In this document: one piece after another, positions 52,087 through 59,696 of the stretch
Layout: every line of letters begins with the position of its first letter
How positions within the stretch are numbered: the first letter of the stretch is position 1
Assembly: GCA_900104855.1 (NCBI GenBank)
Contig: FNSS01000001.1
Coordinates: forward strand, 5,580,001 to 5,644,000
Origin: Rhizobiales bacterium GAS188
GTDB lineage: Bacteria; Pseudomonadota; Alphaproteobacteria; Rhizobiales; Beijerinckiaceae
Direction of reading: 5' to 3'
Length of the DNA stretch: 64,000 nucleotides
Made by a program: the position numbers and the translations under genes
Notes under the pieces: generated by a model
What the model saw: the letters and a program-made list of their open reading frames with translations, nothing else
Databases searched by the model: none
What the model was told of the DNA's origin: nothing

Positions 52087-53549
52087 AGTTTCGCAAGCAT
52101 CGCATTCAGAGCCGAACCCGTCACGCCGAGGCTGCGCGTCAGCTCCGCCTTGACGTCGGCGCCGAGGTCGACTCGGGCCGTCGTGCCGGTCGCCCGCGGC
52201 GCCGTCCCCTCCGACGGCGCTCCGAAGCGCTTCTCGAGGATTGACGCCATGCCCGGCAGGTCGGCTGTGGGGTCCTCAGCGGCCCCCACCTCCAGTGATT
52301 CCGCCACTGGCGCTCCGGCCGTCCCGCTGATGCCGCGTCCCAGCCCTGCGGCTTCGCCATGCCCATGGACGAACTCTGCGAGCGCCGCCATCTTCTGCTG
52401 CTGCGCTCGCTTCAGGATCGCGGCCCTCTGTTCGCCTGCTTGCCAAGTGAGCCACGGCGCCGTCGGCAGGACCAGGCTCATGATGCTCGCGGCGATCGAG
52501 CGCTTCGGTACCTTCACCGTCAACGCAACGCTTGCTGCCGTGATCAGGTCCCAGCTGGCGCGCAGCATCGGCGGCCAGCGGAAAGAATGCTCCTTTGACT
52601 TCTCCGCGGCTCCAGGATCGCCGAGCTCCAGCGCGCGGACATCCGGATGCTCGGCGCCGAGCATGGCTCTCACATTGGTCAGCACCTCCTTGCGAATATC
52701 CCGCTTCTCCGGCTCGTCGCGAAGCAGCAGATGTGCCGCCAGGAGCCCGAGAATCGGATCCTGGAACTTCAGCTGGAGAAGCTCCTGATAGACCGCGTCG
52801 GCGATCTTGCGGTCCTGCGTCAGCGCATATCGGGCAAGCACGGCGACCCGCTCGGCCTTCCCGCCTGGATCGAACGCCCCCTTCGACATCAATATAGCAC
52901 CGCCGGCCAGGTCCGCCCGGCGCTCTTCGCCATAATCGCGCATCAACATGAAGATCTGCGTCTGCCATTGCGGCACACCGATGATGATGCGCTCCGATGC
53001 CGTCTTGTCGGGAAGCGTCAGCCGCAACCGATAGGCGCCCGGCACGACGCTGATCAAGCTGCCGGCCGAGACATCGCCTTGCCGGCGCACATCGGCGACA
53101 TCTTCGAGCTTGAGCATCTGGCTCCCGGCCGCATCGTGCAGCGTCAAGCCCGCCATCGGCGCTCCCGCTGCCGTCTCCCCAGGGGTCCAATCGCGCGAGA
53201 AGATGAGGAGCGTCGCGCCTTCGCCCAGCTTCACCGGTTTGCTGACGCTGGCGTCAAGCGCAGCCTGCATATGGTATTCATGAGATCGCGACGTGCCCAT
53301 CAACGGCACGGGCGTGGGGAATTTCAGCTCCTCCGTTTGGAAAGAAATCACCCGGTCCTGGTCGAGCGACACGAGCTGCTCGCTCGTCGCCGACCCGACG
53401 CGGACGCGCACCTTGTAGAGCCCCGCCGGCAGTTCGGCCTTGAGCTGTCCCAGCCCGGTCGCGACGCGGTTCTGGCTGCCGTCCAGCACGGCGATCTCCG
53501 CGACCTTGTCCGGAGTCTCGACGCGCAGCACGTTAGGGGATGGAGACAT
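52083..53549 (-). CDS. Large unknown protein of the caspase cluster
   Basis: 488-residue protein of unknown function. The N-terminal 60 residues resemble a small beta-sandwich (VLRVETPDKVAEIAVLDGSQ, then ELPAGLYKVRVRVG). A second sandwich-like part ends near 200 (VPGAYRLRLTLPDK). An alpha-helical repeat-like segment follows (about 215-320), then a hydrophobic patch and a Gly/Ala/Ser-rich C-terminal third. No export signal. It overlaps the caspase-gene end by 17 bases. ATG 53549 was chosen over 53585 because the latter would lie deeper in that gene. Confidence 0.6.
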   Translation of the reverse strand: MSPSPNVLRVETPDKVAEIAVLDGSQNRVATGLGQLKAELPAGLYKVRVRVGSATSEQLVSLDQDRVISFQTEELKFPTPVPLMGTSRSHEYHMQAALDASVSKPVKLGEGATLLIFSRDWTPGETAAGAPMAGLTLHDAAGSQMLKLEDVADVRRQGDVSAGSLISVVPGAYRLRLTLPDKTASERIIIGVPQWQTQIFMLMRDYGEERRADLAGGAILMSKGAFDPGGKAERVAVLARYALTQDRKIADAVYQELLQLKFQDPILGLLAAHLLLRDEPEKRDIRKEVLTNVRAMLGAEHPDVRALELGDPGAAEKSKEHSFRWPPMLRASWDLITAASVALTVKVPKRSIAASIMSLVLPTAPWLTWQAGEQRAAILKRAQQQKMAALAEFVHGHGEAAGLGRGISGTAGAPVAESLEVGAAEDPTADLPGMASILEKRFGAPSEGTAPRATGTTARVDLGADVKAELTRSLGVTGSALNAMLAKL

Positions 53550-54597
53550 TGACGACTTCTCCGCTGCCATCGGGCCGCAATGCACCGCTCACCTCGAACA
53601 GGCGTGTTCCCTGCCCGGCGACCACCAGCTTGTAAATGCCGATCGCGAGCTGCAAGTTCCAGACCTGCGCTCCGTTGCCCTGCTCGACGACCGCAAAGCT
53701 CGAATCCTCTATATGGGCCTGGAGACCTGCGGCGGACAGAGTGATGCGCACCGGAAATTTGCGGATTGCGGCGGCGACCACGGGCGCTTTCACGATCACG
53801 CATGGATCGGGATCGAAGACATCCGGATCCTGCGCGATGTCGTCATTCTGCAATTCGGTCGGCGACAGCTTGGCCTTCATGTTCTTCTGCAGATAGGCCT
53901 TCAGCTGGGCGCTGGTGATGTCCCCAGTCGCCGGATCGCGCGCCGCGCCGCGCAGCCCTTCCATCAGCGTCGAGGTGAATATGCCGCGCACCTGCCCGGC
54001 ACCGTTCGGCTTCTCCAGGGCGACCTTCCCGTCTTTCGCGGAGAATGCGTAGAAGCGCCACGGATTGCCCCTTCCGGGCATGACGCGCGGCTTGAGAAAA
54101 GGCGGCATCAGCTCGCTGACCCCGACAGAGCTGCGGCAGGCGTCCTGGAACAGCAGGACCTCGTCGAACCAGCCACCCTGGAAGAGCCGGTCCGCCCAAA
54201 GCCTGCCGGCGACGTTGTCCAGCAAGGTGAGGGTCGTATTGGCCATGAGCACCGCCGACCGGTCGTAGGACGGTGCGAAGCCGTGGCCGGAAAAGAACAT
54301 ATACAGCCGCCGGCCGGCCTTCAGGCCGAGGCTCAGCCCATTATTCTCGTTTGCGCATTCGTCGATGTCGGTGAAGAAGCGCTCGATCTGATACCTCGCC
54401 GGTTCGGCATCCTTCACCTTCGGCGAGGCGCCTTCGCGGCTCAAGATCAGCTGCGCCATCGCCGGAGCGACGCCGCCGCCCGCCGGATCCGTCACCCATG
54501 CGTGGAAGTCCAGGGCATCGGCCTCCGCCCCCTGGAGCGAGCCGATCGCCGGATAGCGGTTGATCCCGACGACCAGCGCACGATCAGCCAGCGCCAT
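53533..54597 (-). CDS. C14-family caspase-like peptidase
   Basis: 354-residue protein with a caspase-hemoglobinase fold. The His is in MFFSGHGFAP (His105) and the Cys in LLFQDACRSS (Cys154), with the preceding beta strands typical of metacaspase-type p20 domains; ALVVGINRYP at the N-terminus is also typical. The region after about 270 is a small beta-sandwich (ITLSAAGLQAHIEDSS, then LAIGIYKLVVAG) like the start of the next protein. Cytosolic by appearance. It starts 2 bases after the zinc-peptidase gene. Confidence 0.85.
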   Translation of the reverse strand: MALADRALVVGINRYPAIGSLQGAEADALDFHAWVTDPAGGGVAPAMAQLILSREGASPKVKDAEPARYQIERFFTDIDECANENNGLSLGLKAGRRLYMFFSGHGFAPSYDRSAVLMANTTLTLLDNVAGRLWADRLFQGGWFDEVLLFQDACRSSVGVSELMPPFLKPRVMPGRGNPWRFYAFSAKDGKVALEKPNGAGQVRGIFTSTLMEGLRGAARDPATGDITSAQLKAYLQKNMKAKLSPTELQNDDIAQDPDVFDPDPCVIVKAPVVAAAIRKFPVRITLSAAGLQAHIEDSSFAVVEQGNGAQVWNLQLAIGIYKLVVAGQGTRLFEVSGALRPDGSGEVVNVSIP

Positions 54598-54599
54598 GG

Positions 54600-55298
54600 C
54601 TACGGGTACATCTTCTTGATGAAGGTGCGGTCGACGGGCGACAGGTCAGTGTTCAGGCCGGCCGACTTATTGTCGGTTCTCCAGCTGACCGGCACCGGAT
54701 ACATCATGATCGAGGTGGTATCCAGCGTCGTGCCCTCGATGCTGTTTGCCGGGTACGTGTCGAACATATTGTGCTGGATTGTCGCGGCATCCCATTTGTT
54801 GGGCGGCTTCGACAAATCGGCGATCACGGCCGGCTTGTTCCAACCATTCGCATCCATTCTCTGATGCTCGTGGATCAACCCGATCGCGTGGCCGAACTCG
54901 TGGAGAATGACGCGTCGCGCCTCCGTGTCCTGGACACCCGGCGTCAGCCAGCCGAAATTCATGGTCGGCTGATCCTTGGCGATGCTCTTGCAGGTGGTCC
55001 CGATCACCGACCACGACCCGCTATAGAGAAACGTTATCCTCACATCGCTCTGCGCCGGATCATCCACCCAGCTGAAATTCAAGTTCGCGAGATTCGTCGT
55101 CCATTCGACCGCGAAGCGTTTGACCAGGGCGATCTGTTCGGGGGTGCCGTCCAGGAACGCGATCCTGATCGCGCCGCCTGCCGGCCATTTGGAGGATAGG
55201 AGCAAGCCGGCCTTCGCGGCGGCGTCGCTCGCCGGCGGCGCCTCGAACCAGGCGAAGCACCATTTGTCGCTATTCACGCTGGATTGATCATCGGCCAT
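54600..55298 (-). CDS. Astacin/matrixin-like zinc metallopeptidase
   Basis: 232-residue metzincin. The zinc motif HEFGHAIGLIHEHQRMD (starting at residue 133) has all three His and the astacin-like HEH, and the Met-turn SIMMYP is near 196-201. PTMNFGWLTP and ANLNFSWV...DVRITF before it are the usual strands of the bacterial M12/matrixin group. No signal or pro-peptide is visible, unusual for secreted astacins. The ribosome-binding site and ATG are preceded by a second, nearly identical GGAGG-ATG copy. Confidence 0.87.
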   Translation of the reverse strand: MADDQSSVNSDKWCFAWFEAPPASDAAAKAGLLLSSKWPAGGAIRIAFLDGTPEQIALVKRFAVEWTTNLANLNFSWVDDPAQSDVRITFLYSGSWSVIGTTCKSIAKDQPTMNFGWLTPGVQDTEARRVILHEFGHAIGLIHEHQRMDANGWNKPAVIADLSKPPNKWDAATIQHNMFDTYPANSIEGTTLDTTSIMMYPVPVSWRTDNKSAGLNTDLSPVDRTFIKKMYP

Positions 55299-55328
55299 GA
55301 CTACCTCCTGACATGACTGCCTCCTGTT

Positions 55329-56189
55329 TTACACTGAGATTGCCGCATAGGTGACCTTGTCGCGATCTCCGGCGCGCCAGGCAAAGTTGATTGTCGTGTT
55401 CTTCGCTCCGACGCCGCCGAGGCGGCCCCAATAGGCTGTCGGATAAAGTCCATGGGCAAGGCCGCCGCTCACGACGACGACGACATGCCCGTGAGGGGAG
55501 GGGGTTTGCTGGTCGCTTCCTTTCAGACCGGCGATGACCAGATCCCCATTATCGGCCGCGGCCTTCGCGGCGGGTCCATCGGGGAGCAGCCGCCACGGAT
55601 CGGCGCTGATCTCGCCGACGATGTCGTTGGCGAGGCCGTTCAGCGTGACTCCGAAACGAGCCGACACGGCCTTCACGAAGGCGCTGCAATCGCCCTTATT
55701 GGCGGCCCATAGGTCCTCGCATGCCGAGATGATCTGGGCGGCCTTTCCGACCGTCATCGCGCTCGCGCGCGCCGATCGGGGAATTGGTGCCGCGGGCGCA
55801 AGCTCGCGCGCGAGCGGAGGGAGCTGGATATCCATCGGCCGAACCGTCGGCGCGACCGAATCGGGAATGTAGTAAGGCTCTTCCGGTCGCTTGCGGCGCC
55901 CGTCGAGAAACCAATCGAGGTCAAAGTTCGCCGAACTATTGACCAAGTAGATCAGAACCAGGAAATAGCCGAAGAATCCGACGAAGAGCCCGATGCCGTA
56001 GGCGCCGAAAAGACCGGTGCTCGCCGGAAACAACGCCGTGATGGCGGCGCCCCCGACCACGCCTATGATCGTGGTGAGGTCGCCTATCTGCACATCGCCT
56101 TTGCGGTAGCGATTGATATAGTAGACATACCAGCCGACCAGGGCGCCGAAGCCCGCGGCGCCGAAATACTCAAGGTTGTTCACGAGCAT
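55329..56189 (-). CDS. Membrane-anchored NlpC/P60- or CHAP-like protein
   Basis: 286 residues. Three hydrophobic segments occupy about residues 8-25, 38-54 and 60-83, followed by a Pro-rich linker (110-140). The C-terminal domain has CSAFVKAVSARFGV with Cys168 and HGHVVVVVSGG with His235, the spacing and context of NlpC/P60 or CHAP cysteine hydrolases of peptidoglycan or peptide bonds. If the N-terminus is outside the membrane, the domain would face the cytosol or periplasm; topology cannot be told. It overlaps the next gene upstream by 20 bases. Confidence 0.68.
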   Translation of the reverse strand: MLVNNLEYFGAAGFGALVGWYVYYINRYRKGDVQIGDLTTIIGVVGGAAITALFPASTGLFGAYGIGLFVGFFGYFLVLIYLVNSSANFDLDWFLDGRRKRPEEPYYIPDSVAPTVRPMDIQLPPLARELAPAAPIPRSARASAMTVGKAAQIISACEDLWAANKGDCSAFVKAVSARFGVTLNGLANDIVGEISADPWRLLPDGPAAKAAADNGDLVIAGLKGSDQQTPSPHGHVVVVVSGGLAHGLYPTAYWGRLGGVGAKNTTINFAWRAGDRDKVTYAAISV

Positions 56190-56475
56190 CGCCCATTCCC
56201 CCTCGCTTTCCTGCCGACCTAAGCGCTGCTGGTGCGCATATCGCGGCACCTGCCCCGACCAATATTCCCAAAAAGACCAACCCACCGCGACTTCCCGGAA
56301 TCAGCCACCCGACAGCTTGACCGGCGATGAGCAGAGCCGCGGCGAACACAGCCGGCCGGAAGGACCGGATGGCGAGCGAATACAAGCGCCAGATCGCGAG
56401 CCACCCGACGACCGCTCCGAACGCCAACCCGCCGATCACCACAAGCGGGTCGCCAGTGAAAACCAAAGAGAACAT
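56170..56475 (-). CDS. Small membrane protein, first gene of the caspase cluster
   Basis: 101-residue hydrophobic protein with three likely membrane helices (VVIGGLAFGAVVGWLAIWRLY, AVFAAALLIAGQAVGWLI, and VFLGILVGAGAAICAP). The ATG at 56475 follows a GGGGGAG site 9-10 bases away; an upstream GTG/TTG (56496/56499) is possible. It begins the reverse-strand cluster, with no gene for 0.9 kb upstream. Role unknown: anchor, pore or immunity functions are all conceivable. Confidence 0.6.
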   Translation of the reverse strand: MFSLVFTGDPLVVIGGLAFGAVVGWLAIWRLYSLAIRSFRPAVFAAALLIAGQAVGWLIPGSRGGLVFLGILVGAGAAICAPAALRSAGKRGGMGDAREQP

Positions 56476-56693
56476 CACGATCGGTTGCTCCCCCACCAAC
56501 GAGATCGGCCGGCTCAGGTCGCCGGCACGATCAATGACCGTCTGGCATGCGCCGGCAGCGATACCCGCGACTCTTGGAAATAACGGTGCGGCCGCACTTC
56601 ATTCTGATGATGGCCCCCTTGAGATCGCGGCCCCCCGCCGCCGCAGGCCACTATATTGGCTCCGAAGAATTATAGCCGGAATTCATTGCGAGG

Positions 56694-56802
56694 CTAGTGC
56701 GGCGAATCCGAAATTCGCATCACCTTGGGGCAACGCAACCTTGGAGCAACGCAACCTTGGAGCAACGCACTTGGCGAATATCGGATTCGAAAGCTGCACT
56801 AG
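56694..56802. repeat. CTAGTGC-flanked element with tandem repeats
   Basis: The outer ends are inverted copies (CTAGTGCGGCGAATCCGAAA at 56694 and the inverted CGGATTCGAAAGCTGCACTAG to 56802). Between them is a 15-16-base tandem repeat, CAACCTTGGAGCAACG, in two full copies (56736-56751 and 56752-56767) and one variant (56721-56735). The outer sequence also occurs at 5591-5613. Confidence 0.7.
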
Positions 56803-57029
56803 CAAGTTATTGTTTCGAGGGTGGTTTTCGATTTCGAAGTTCCTACAGAGAGGAACAGCACGTGCCAGACATCATGCCTCTCATCACGATTCACGCATCA
56901 CCCGACCACCCAGGAACCAGCCATTGATCGTGGCTCCCAAGGCCGAAGATCGTGGCTCGCGGGGGGAGGGAGGCGCCCGACGTTTGCGCATTTCACCGGA
57001 GTGAGCGATCTGCGCTGGGCGTCTCCCTC

Positions 57030-57100
57030 CCCACGAAGCCGGCTGGAAGCCGGCGGTCCAAGGGAAGATTGGACCGCCGGCTTCCAGCCGGCTTCGTGGG
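57030..57100. repeat. Dispersed palindromic repeat, copy 2 (32-base perfect hairpin)
   Basis: Arms 57030-57061 and 57069-57100 are perfect inverted copies of 32 bases with a 7-base loop. The inner core matches copy 1 at 27064-27150. Transcripts across it would form a very stable hairpin, so it could act as a terminator or an mRNA stabiliser as well as a REP-like element. Confidence 0.8.
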
Positions 57101-57353
57101 TTACGAGTAAGGGTATGGGTGGGGGGCATTCGAGCCAGCGGAAAAGATTCACTTATTCTTCGGCGTTGCTTAAGGCCGCGAAACATCTCGAGGTCGCGCC
57201 GCAGGCGATCGAGATCACGGCGGCAACCTCCAGCCCGCCCAACACTTCGGCCGGCATCAGGTCAGCTGCTCCGCATCGCTTCGGCGATATCGGCTTCGAT
57301 CGGAGCAAGGTGCGCGCTCACGCTGCGAGGGAGCCCTGTCGGAACGCGGCGCC

Positions 57354-57833
57354 TCATCCGACCTTTTCGTTCATGACCGCTTCCAGGCGATCGTAGCTCA
57401 TGGACATTCCATCGGTCATGCCCGATTGCAGCGCCTGGTCGCGAGCCTCTTTCGACGAGAACAGCATGGTCGTGCTCAGCGTCGTCCGCCCGCCGCTTTC
57501 GACGAATGTCAGCGTGCACAGCGCTTCCCCCTCAGCCCCATCCATGCTCTCGCTGTGCACGAGGCGCGCAGGCGCTGCAATTTCACGATACTCGCCACGC
57601 GCCCCGAACTCCGCGCCGTTGCCCGCGTTCCGCCACACGTAATGGTAGCGCCCGCCAACTCTCAGATCGATCTCGCAGACCGGCATGCTCCAACCGGGCG
57701 GCCCCAGAAGCCATCTTTGCACATGCTCGGCCTTGGTGTGGAAGTCGAAGACCAGTCTCGCCGGTGCATCAAACACACGCGTGACCTTGATTTCGCGCTC
57801 GGACGGGGTCGTTACATCAACAGTTGCCGGCAT
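57354..57833 (-). CDS. SRPBCC/AHSA1-domain protein, ArsR-linked
   Basis: 159-residue START-like protein: IKVTRVFDAPARLVFDFHTKAEHVQRWLLGPPGW, GGRYHYVWRN, RLVHSESM and a C-terminal GMSMSYDRLEAVM. It begins 32 bases after the ArsR gene, the standard two-gene unit in which the ArsR protein represses the pair. Ligand unknown. It shares its fold, but little sequence, with the copy at 50174. Confidence 0.87.
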   Translation of the reverse strand: MPATVDVTTPSEREIKVTRVFDAPARLVFDFHTKAEHVQRWLLGPPGWSMPVCEIDLRVGGRYHYVWRNAGNGAEFGARGEYREIAAPARLVHSESMDGAEGEALCTLTFVESGGRTTLSTTMLFSSKEARDQALQSGMTDGMSMSYDRLEAVMNEKVG

Positions 57834-57865
57834 GAATCTCTCTCCTATGTGCTGAGCTTGTCGAA

Positions 57866-58228
57866 TTACGTCTTGGATGGCTTGTCAGATGATTTGCCGG
57901 TCGCCTTCATCTCGGCGGCCAATAAGGCGTCGAGACGTTGATAGGTGCTCTCCCAAAGGTCGCGATACCGTTCGATCCAGGCGCTGGCTTCGATCATGGG
58001 CCTCGGCTCGAGCCGACAGGGGCGGCGCTGTGCATCGCGGCTCCGTCGGATCAACCCCGCCTTCTCCAGCACTTTGAGGTGCCGGGAGATGGCAGGTTGG
58101 CTCAACGCGAACGGTTCGGTCAGCTCCGCGACCGACGCGTCGCCACTCGCCAGGCGACCTAAGATCGCTCGCCGCGTCGGATCGGCCAGTGCGAAAAAGG
58201 TGGCGTCGAGGCGTTGAGCATCCATCAT
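57866..58228 (-). CDS. ArsR-family regulator
   Basis: 120-residue winged-helix repressor: FFALADPTRRAILGRLASGDASVAELTEPFALSQPAISRHLKVLEKAGLIRR. The metal-binding Cys motif of true ArsR/SmtB is absent, as in the SRPBCC-linked subgroup. The operator candidate lies just upstream of its start. The C-terminus is a helix followed by a Lys/Ser tail. Confidence 0.9.
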   Translation of the reverse strand: MMDAQRLDATFFALADPTRRAILGRLASGDASVAELTEPFALSQPAISRHLKVLEKAGLIRRSRDAQRRPCRLEPRPMIEASAWIERYRDLWESTYQRLDALLAAEMKATGKSSDKPSKT

Positions 58229-58248
58229 TGTTCATAACCGATTCATTC

Positions 58249-58266
58249 TATAACATCTCTGTTATA
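58249..58266. promoter_or_regulatory. Operator-like inverted repeat upstream of arsR
   Basis: TATAAC (58249-58254) and GTTATA (58261-58266) are perfect arms with a 6-base spacer, 20 bases before the ArsR start, in an AT-rich promoter segment. This size fits ArsR-family sites. Confidence 0.6.
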
Positions 58267-58336
58267 TACGAACGCGAGCAGAGTCAATGACGATCTGCAC
58301 CACCGCCGCCATGACTCAATCTTGGTCTCAGCGAAC

Positions 58337-59551
58337 TCAACGAGATCCGTTCGGCCGCCGTTCCGTCGCGAAATAGATGAGAGCCGCTATGGGAAACGCA
58401 ATCCCGACCCAGGAGGCGAGTGTCCATCCACCCTTCGCGTAGGCCCAGCCGCCGGTCGCCGAGCCGATGGCGCCGCCGGCGAAGAAGGTCGCCATGTAGA
58501 CCCCGTTGAGACGGGCGCGATACTCGGCTCCGAGCGAGTAGATGGCGCGCTGCGAGATGGCCATATGCGCGGCGACTCCGAAGTCCAGCAGGATCCCCGC
58601 CGCGACCAGGAAGCCAAGAGCAAAGGGCGAGCCTTCGGAGCCGATACGGGTCATCGGGAAGGCTCCCGCAACCATCAGCATCGCGAGCGCGGTGGCGGGG
58701 CGGCTCAATCCCATGTCGGCGACCCGGCCGCCGATCGGAGAGGCGACGGCTCCGGCGACTCCGGCGAGCGCGAACAGCGCGATGCCATTCTGCGACAAGT
58801 GGAAGGGGCCTGCCAGCAACAACGGCGTCGCGGTCCAAAAGACGCTGAAGGCCCCGAAGAGACAGGCATGATACAGGGCGCGCCGCCGCAGGATCGGCTC
58901 GGCCGAGGCGAGGCGGCCCATCGATGCGAGCAACTCGCCGTAGCGCAGAGGCGAGGTCGGGGCGCGCTTCGGCAGCGCTCGAGCGAGCACCACGGCCAGA
59001 GCCGACATGGCAGCCGCTGAGAGAAAGAATATGGCGCGCCACGAGGACAGTTCGGTGATGAAGCTCGAGACCGGGCGAGCAAGCATGATGCCGAGCATCA
59101 AGCCGCTCATGACGTTGCCGACCACCCGGCCGCGAATGGCTTCCGGCGCCAGATGCGCCGCAAAGGGTACCAGCACTTGCACCGCGACGGTGCCAAGGCC
59201 GATGAAAAGGGCCGCGGCGAGAAAGCCCAATGGTTGCGTCGACAAGGCCGCTCCCAGCAGCGCCAATGCGGCGACGCCGGTCATCGTCACGGCGAGGCGG
59301 CGGTTCTCGATCAAATCGCCGAGCGGCACGATAAGCAGGAGGCCCGCGCCATAGCCGATCTGCGTCAAGGTGACGATGAGGCCGGTCGCCTCGGGGGAGA
59401 GGCCCAGTGACGTGCTGATCGGTCCGGCCAAAGGCTGGGCATAGTAGATGTTGGCCGCGATCAGCCCGGAAGCTCCAGCGAGAAGGAGGGTGGTCTCGGT
59501 GGAGATCGTGGTGTCGCAAGAGCTGTCCAAGGAGCGTCTCCTTCGGCGCAT
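58337..59551 (-). CDS. MFS transporter
   Basis: 404-residue major facilitator, about 12 helices. The N-terminus LLLAGASGLIAANIYYAQPLAGPIS and loop VPLGDLIENRRLAV resemble the drug-proton antiporter group. ATG 59551 gives the usual family length; the longer frame to 59698 would add 49 non-conserved residues. It is divergent from a LysR gene that probably controls it. Confidence 0.85.
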   Translation of the reverse strand: MRRRRRSLDSSCDTTISTETTLLLAGASGLIAANIYYAQPLAGPISTSLGLSPEATGLIVTLTQIGYGAGLLLIVPLGDLIENRRLAVTMTGVAALALLGAALSTQPLGFLAAALFIGLGTVAVQVLVPFAAHLAPEAIRGRVVGNVMSGLMLGIMLARPVSSFITELSSWRAIFFLSAAAMSALAVVLARALPKRAPTSPLRYGELLASMGRLASAEPILRRRALYHACLFGAFSVFWTATPLLLAGPFHLSQNGIALFALAGVAGAVASPIGGRVADMGLSRPATALAMLMVAGAFPMTRIGSEGSPFALGFLVAAGILLDFGVAAHMAISQRAIYSLGAEYRARLNGVYMATFFAGGAIGSATGGWAYAKGGWTLASWVGIAFPIAALIYFATERRPNGSR

Positions 59552-59696
59552 GGAATGTGAGCTTTCGGGTGGACGCCGAAATGCGGCGCGCTGATCCCTG
59601 TTGAATCGAGCGGGATGAGCACGGATAATGCTCGCCTTGGAATAACCTCGAGTCCAATGGCCATTCGTCATAGGCCCATTAATTGGAGTAATGAGC

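Larger units (their letters stand above)
56476..57353. other. Gene-free repeat-bearing region upstream of the caspase cluster
   Basis: 878 bases without a convincing gene, holding the two repeat elements at 56694-56802 and 57030-57100 and probably the promoter of the caspase cluster. Short coding-like stretches on the reverse strand near 57260-57340 were too short to support. Confidence 0.5.

Noticed and set aside
51538-56475. Bacterial gasdermin locus
   Set aside because: A caspase and membrane proteins are present, but none of the unknown proteins shows a gasdermin-like N-terminus or size that I can recognise.
57262-57519. Reverse-strand frame ending SAHLAPIEADIAEAMRSS
   Set aside because: Coding-like only in its last 20 residues; the rest is antisense to the SRPBCC gene.
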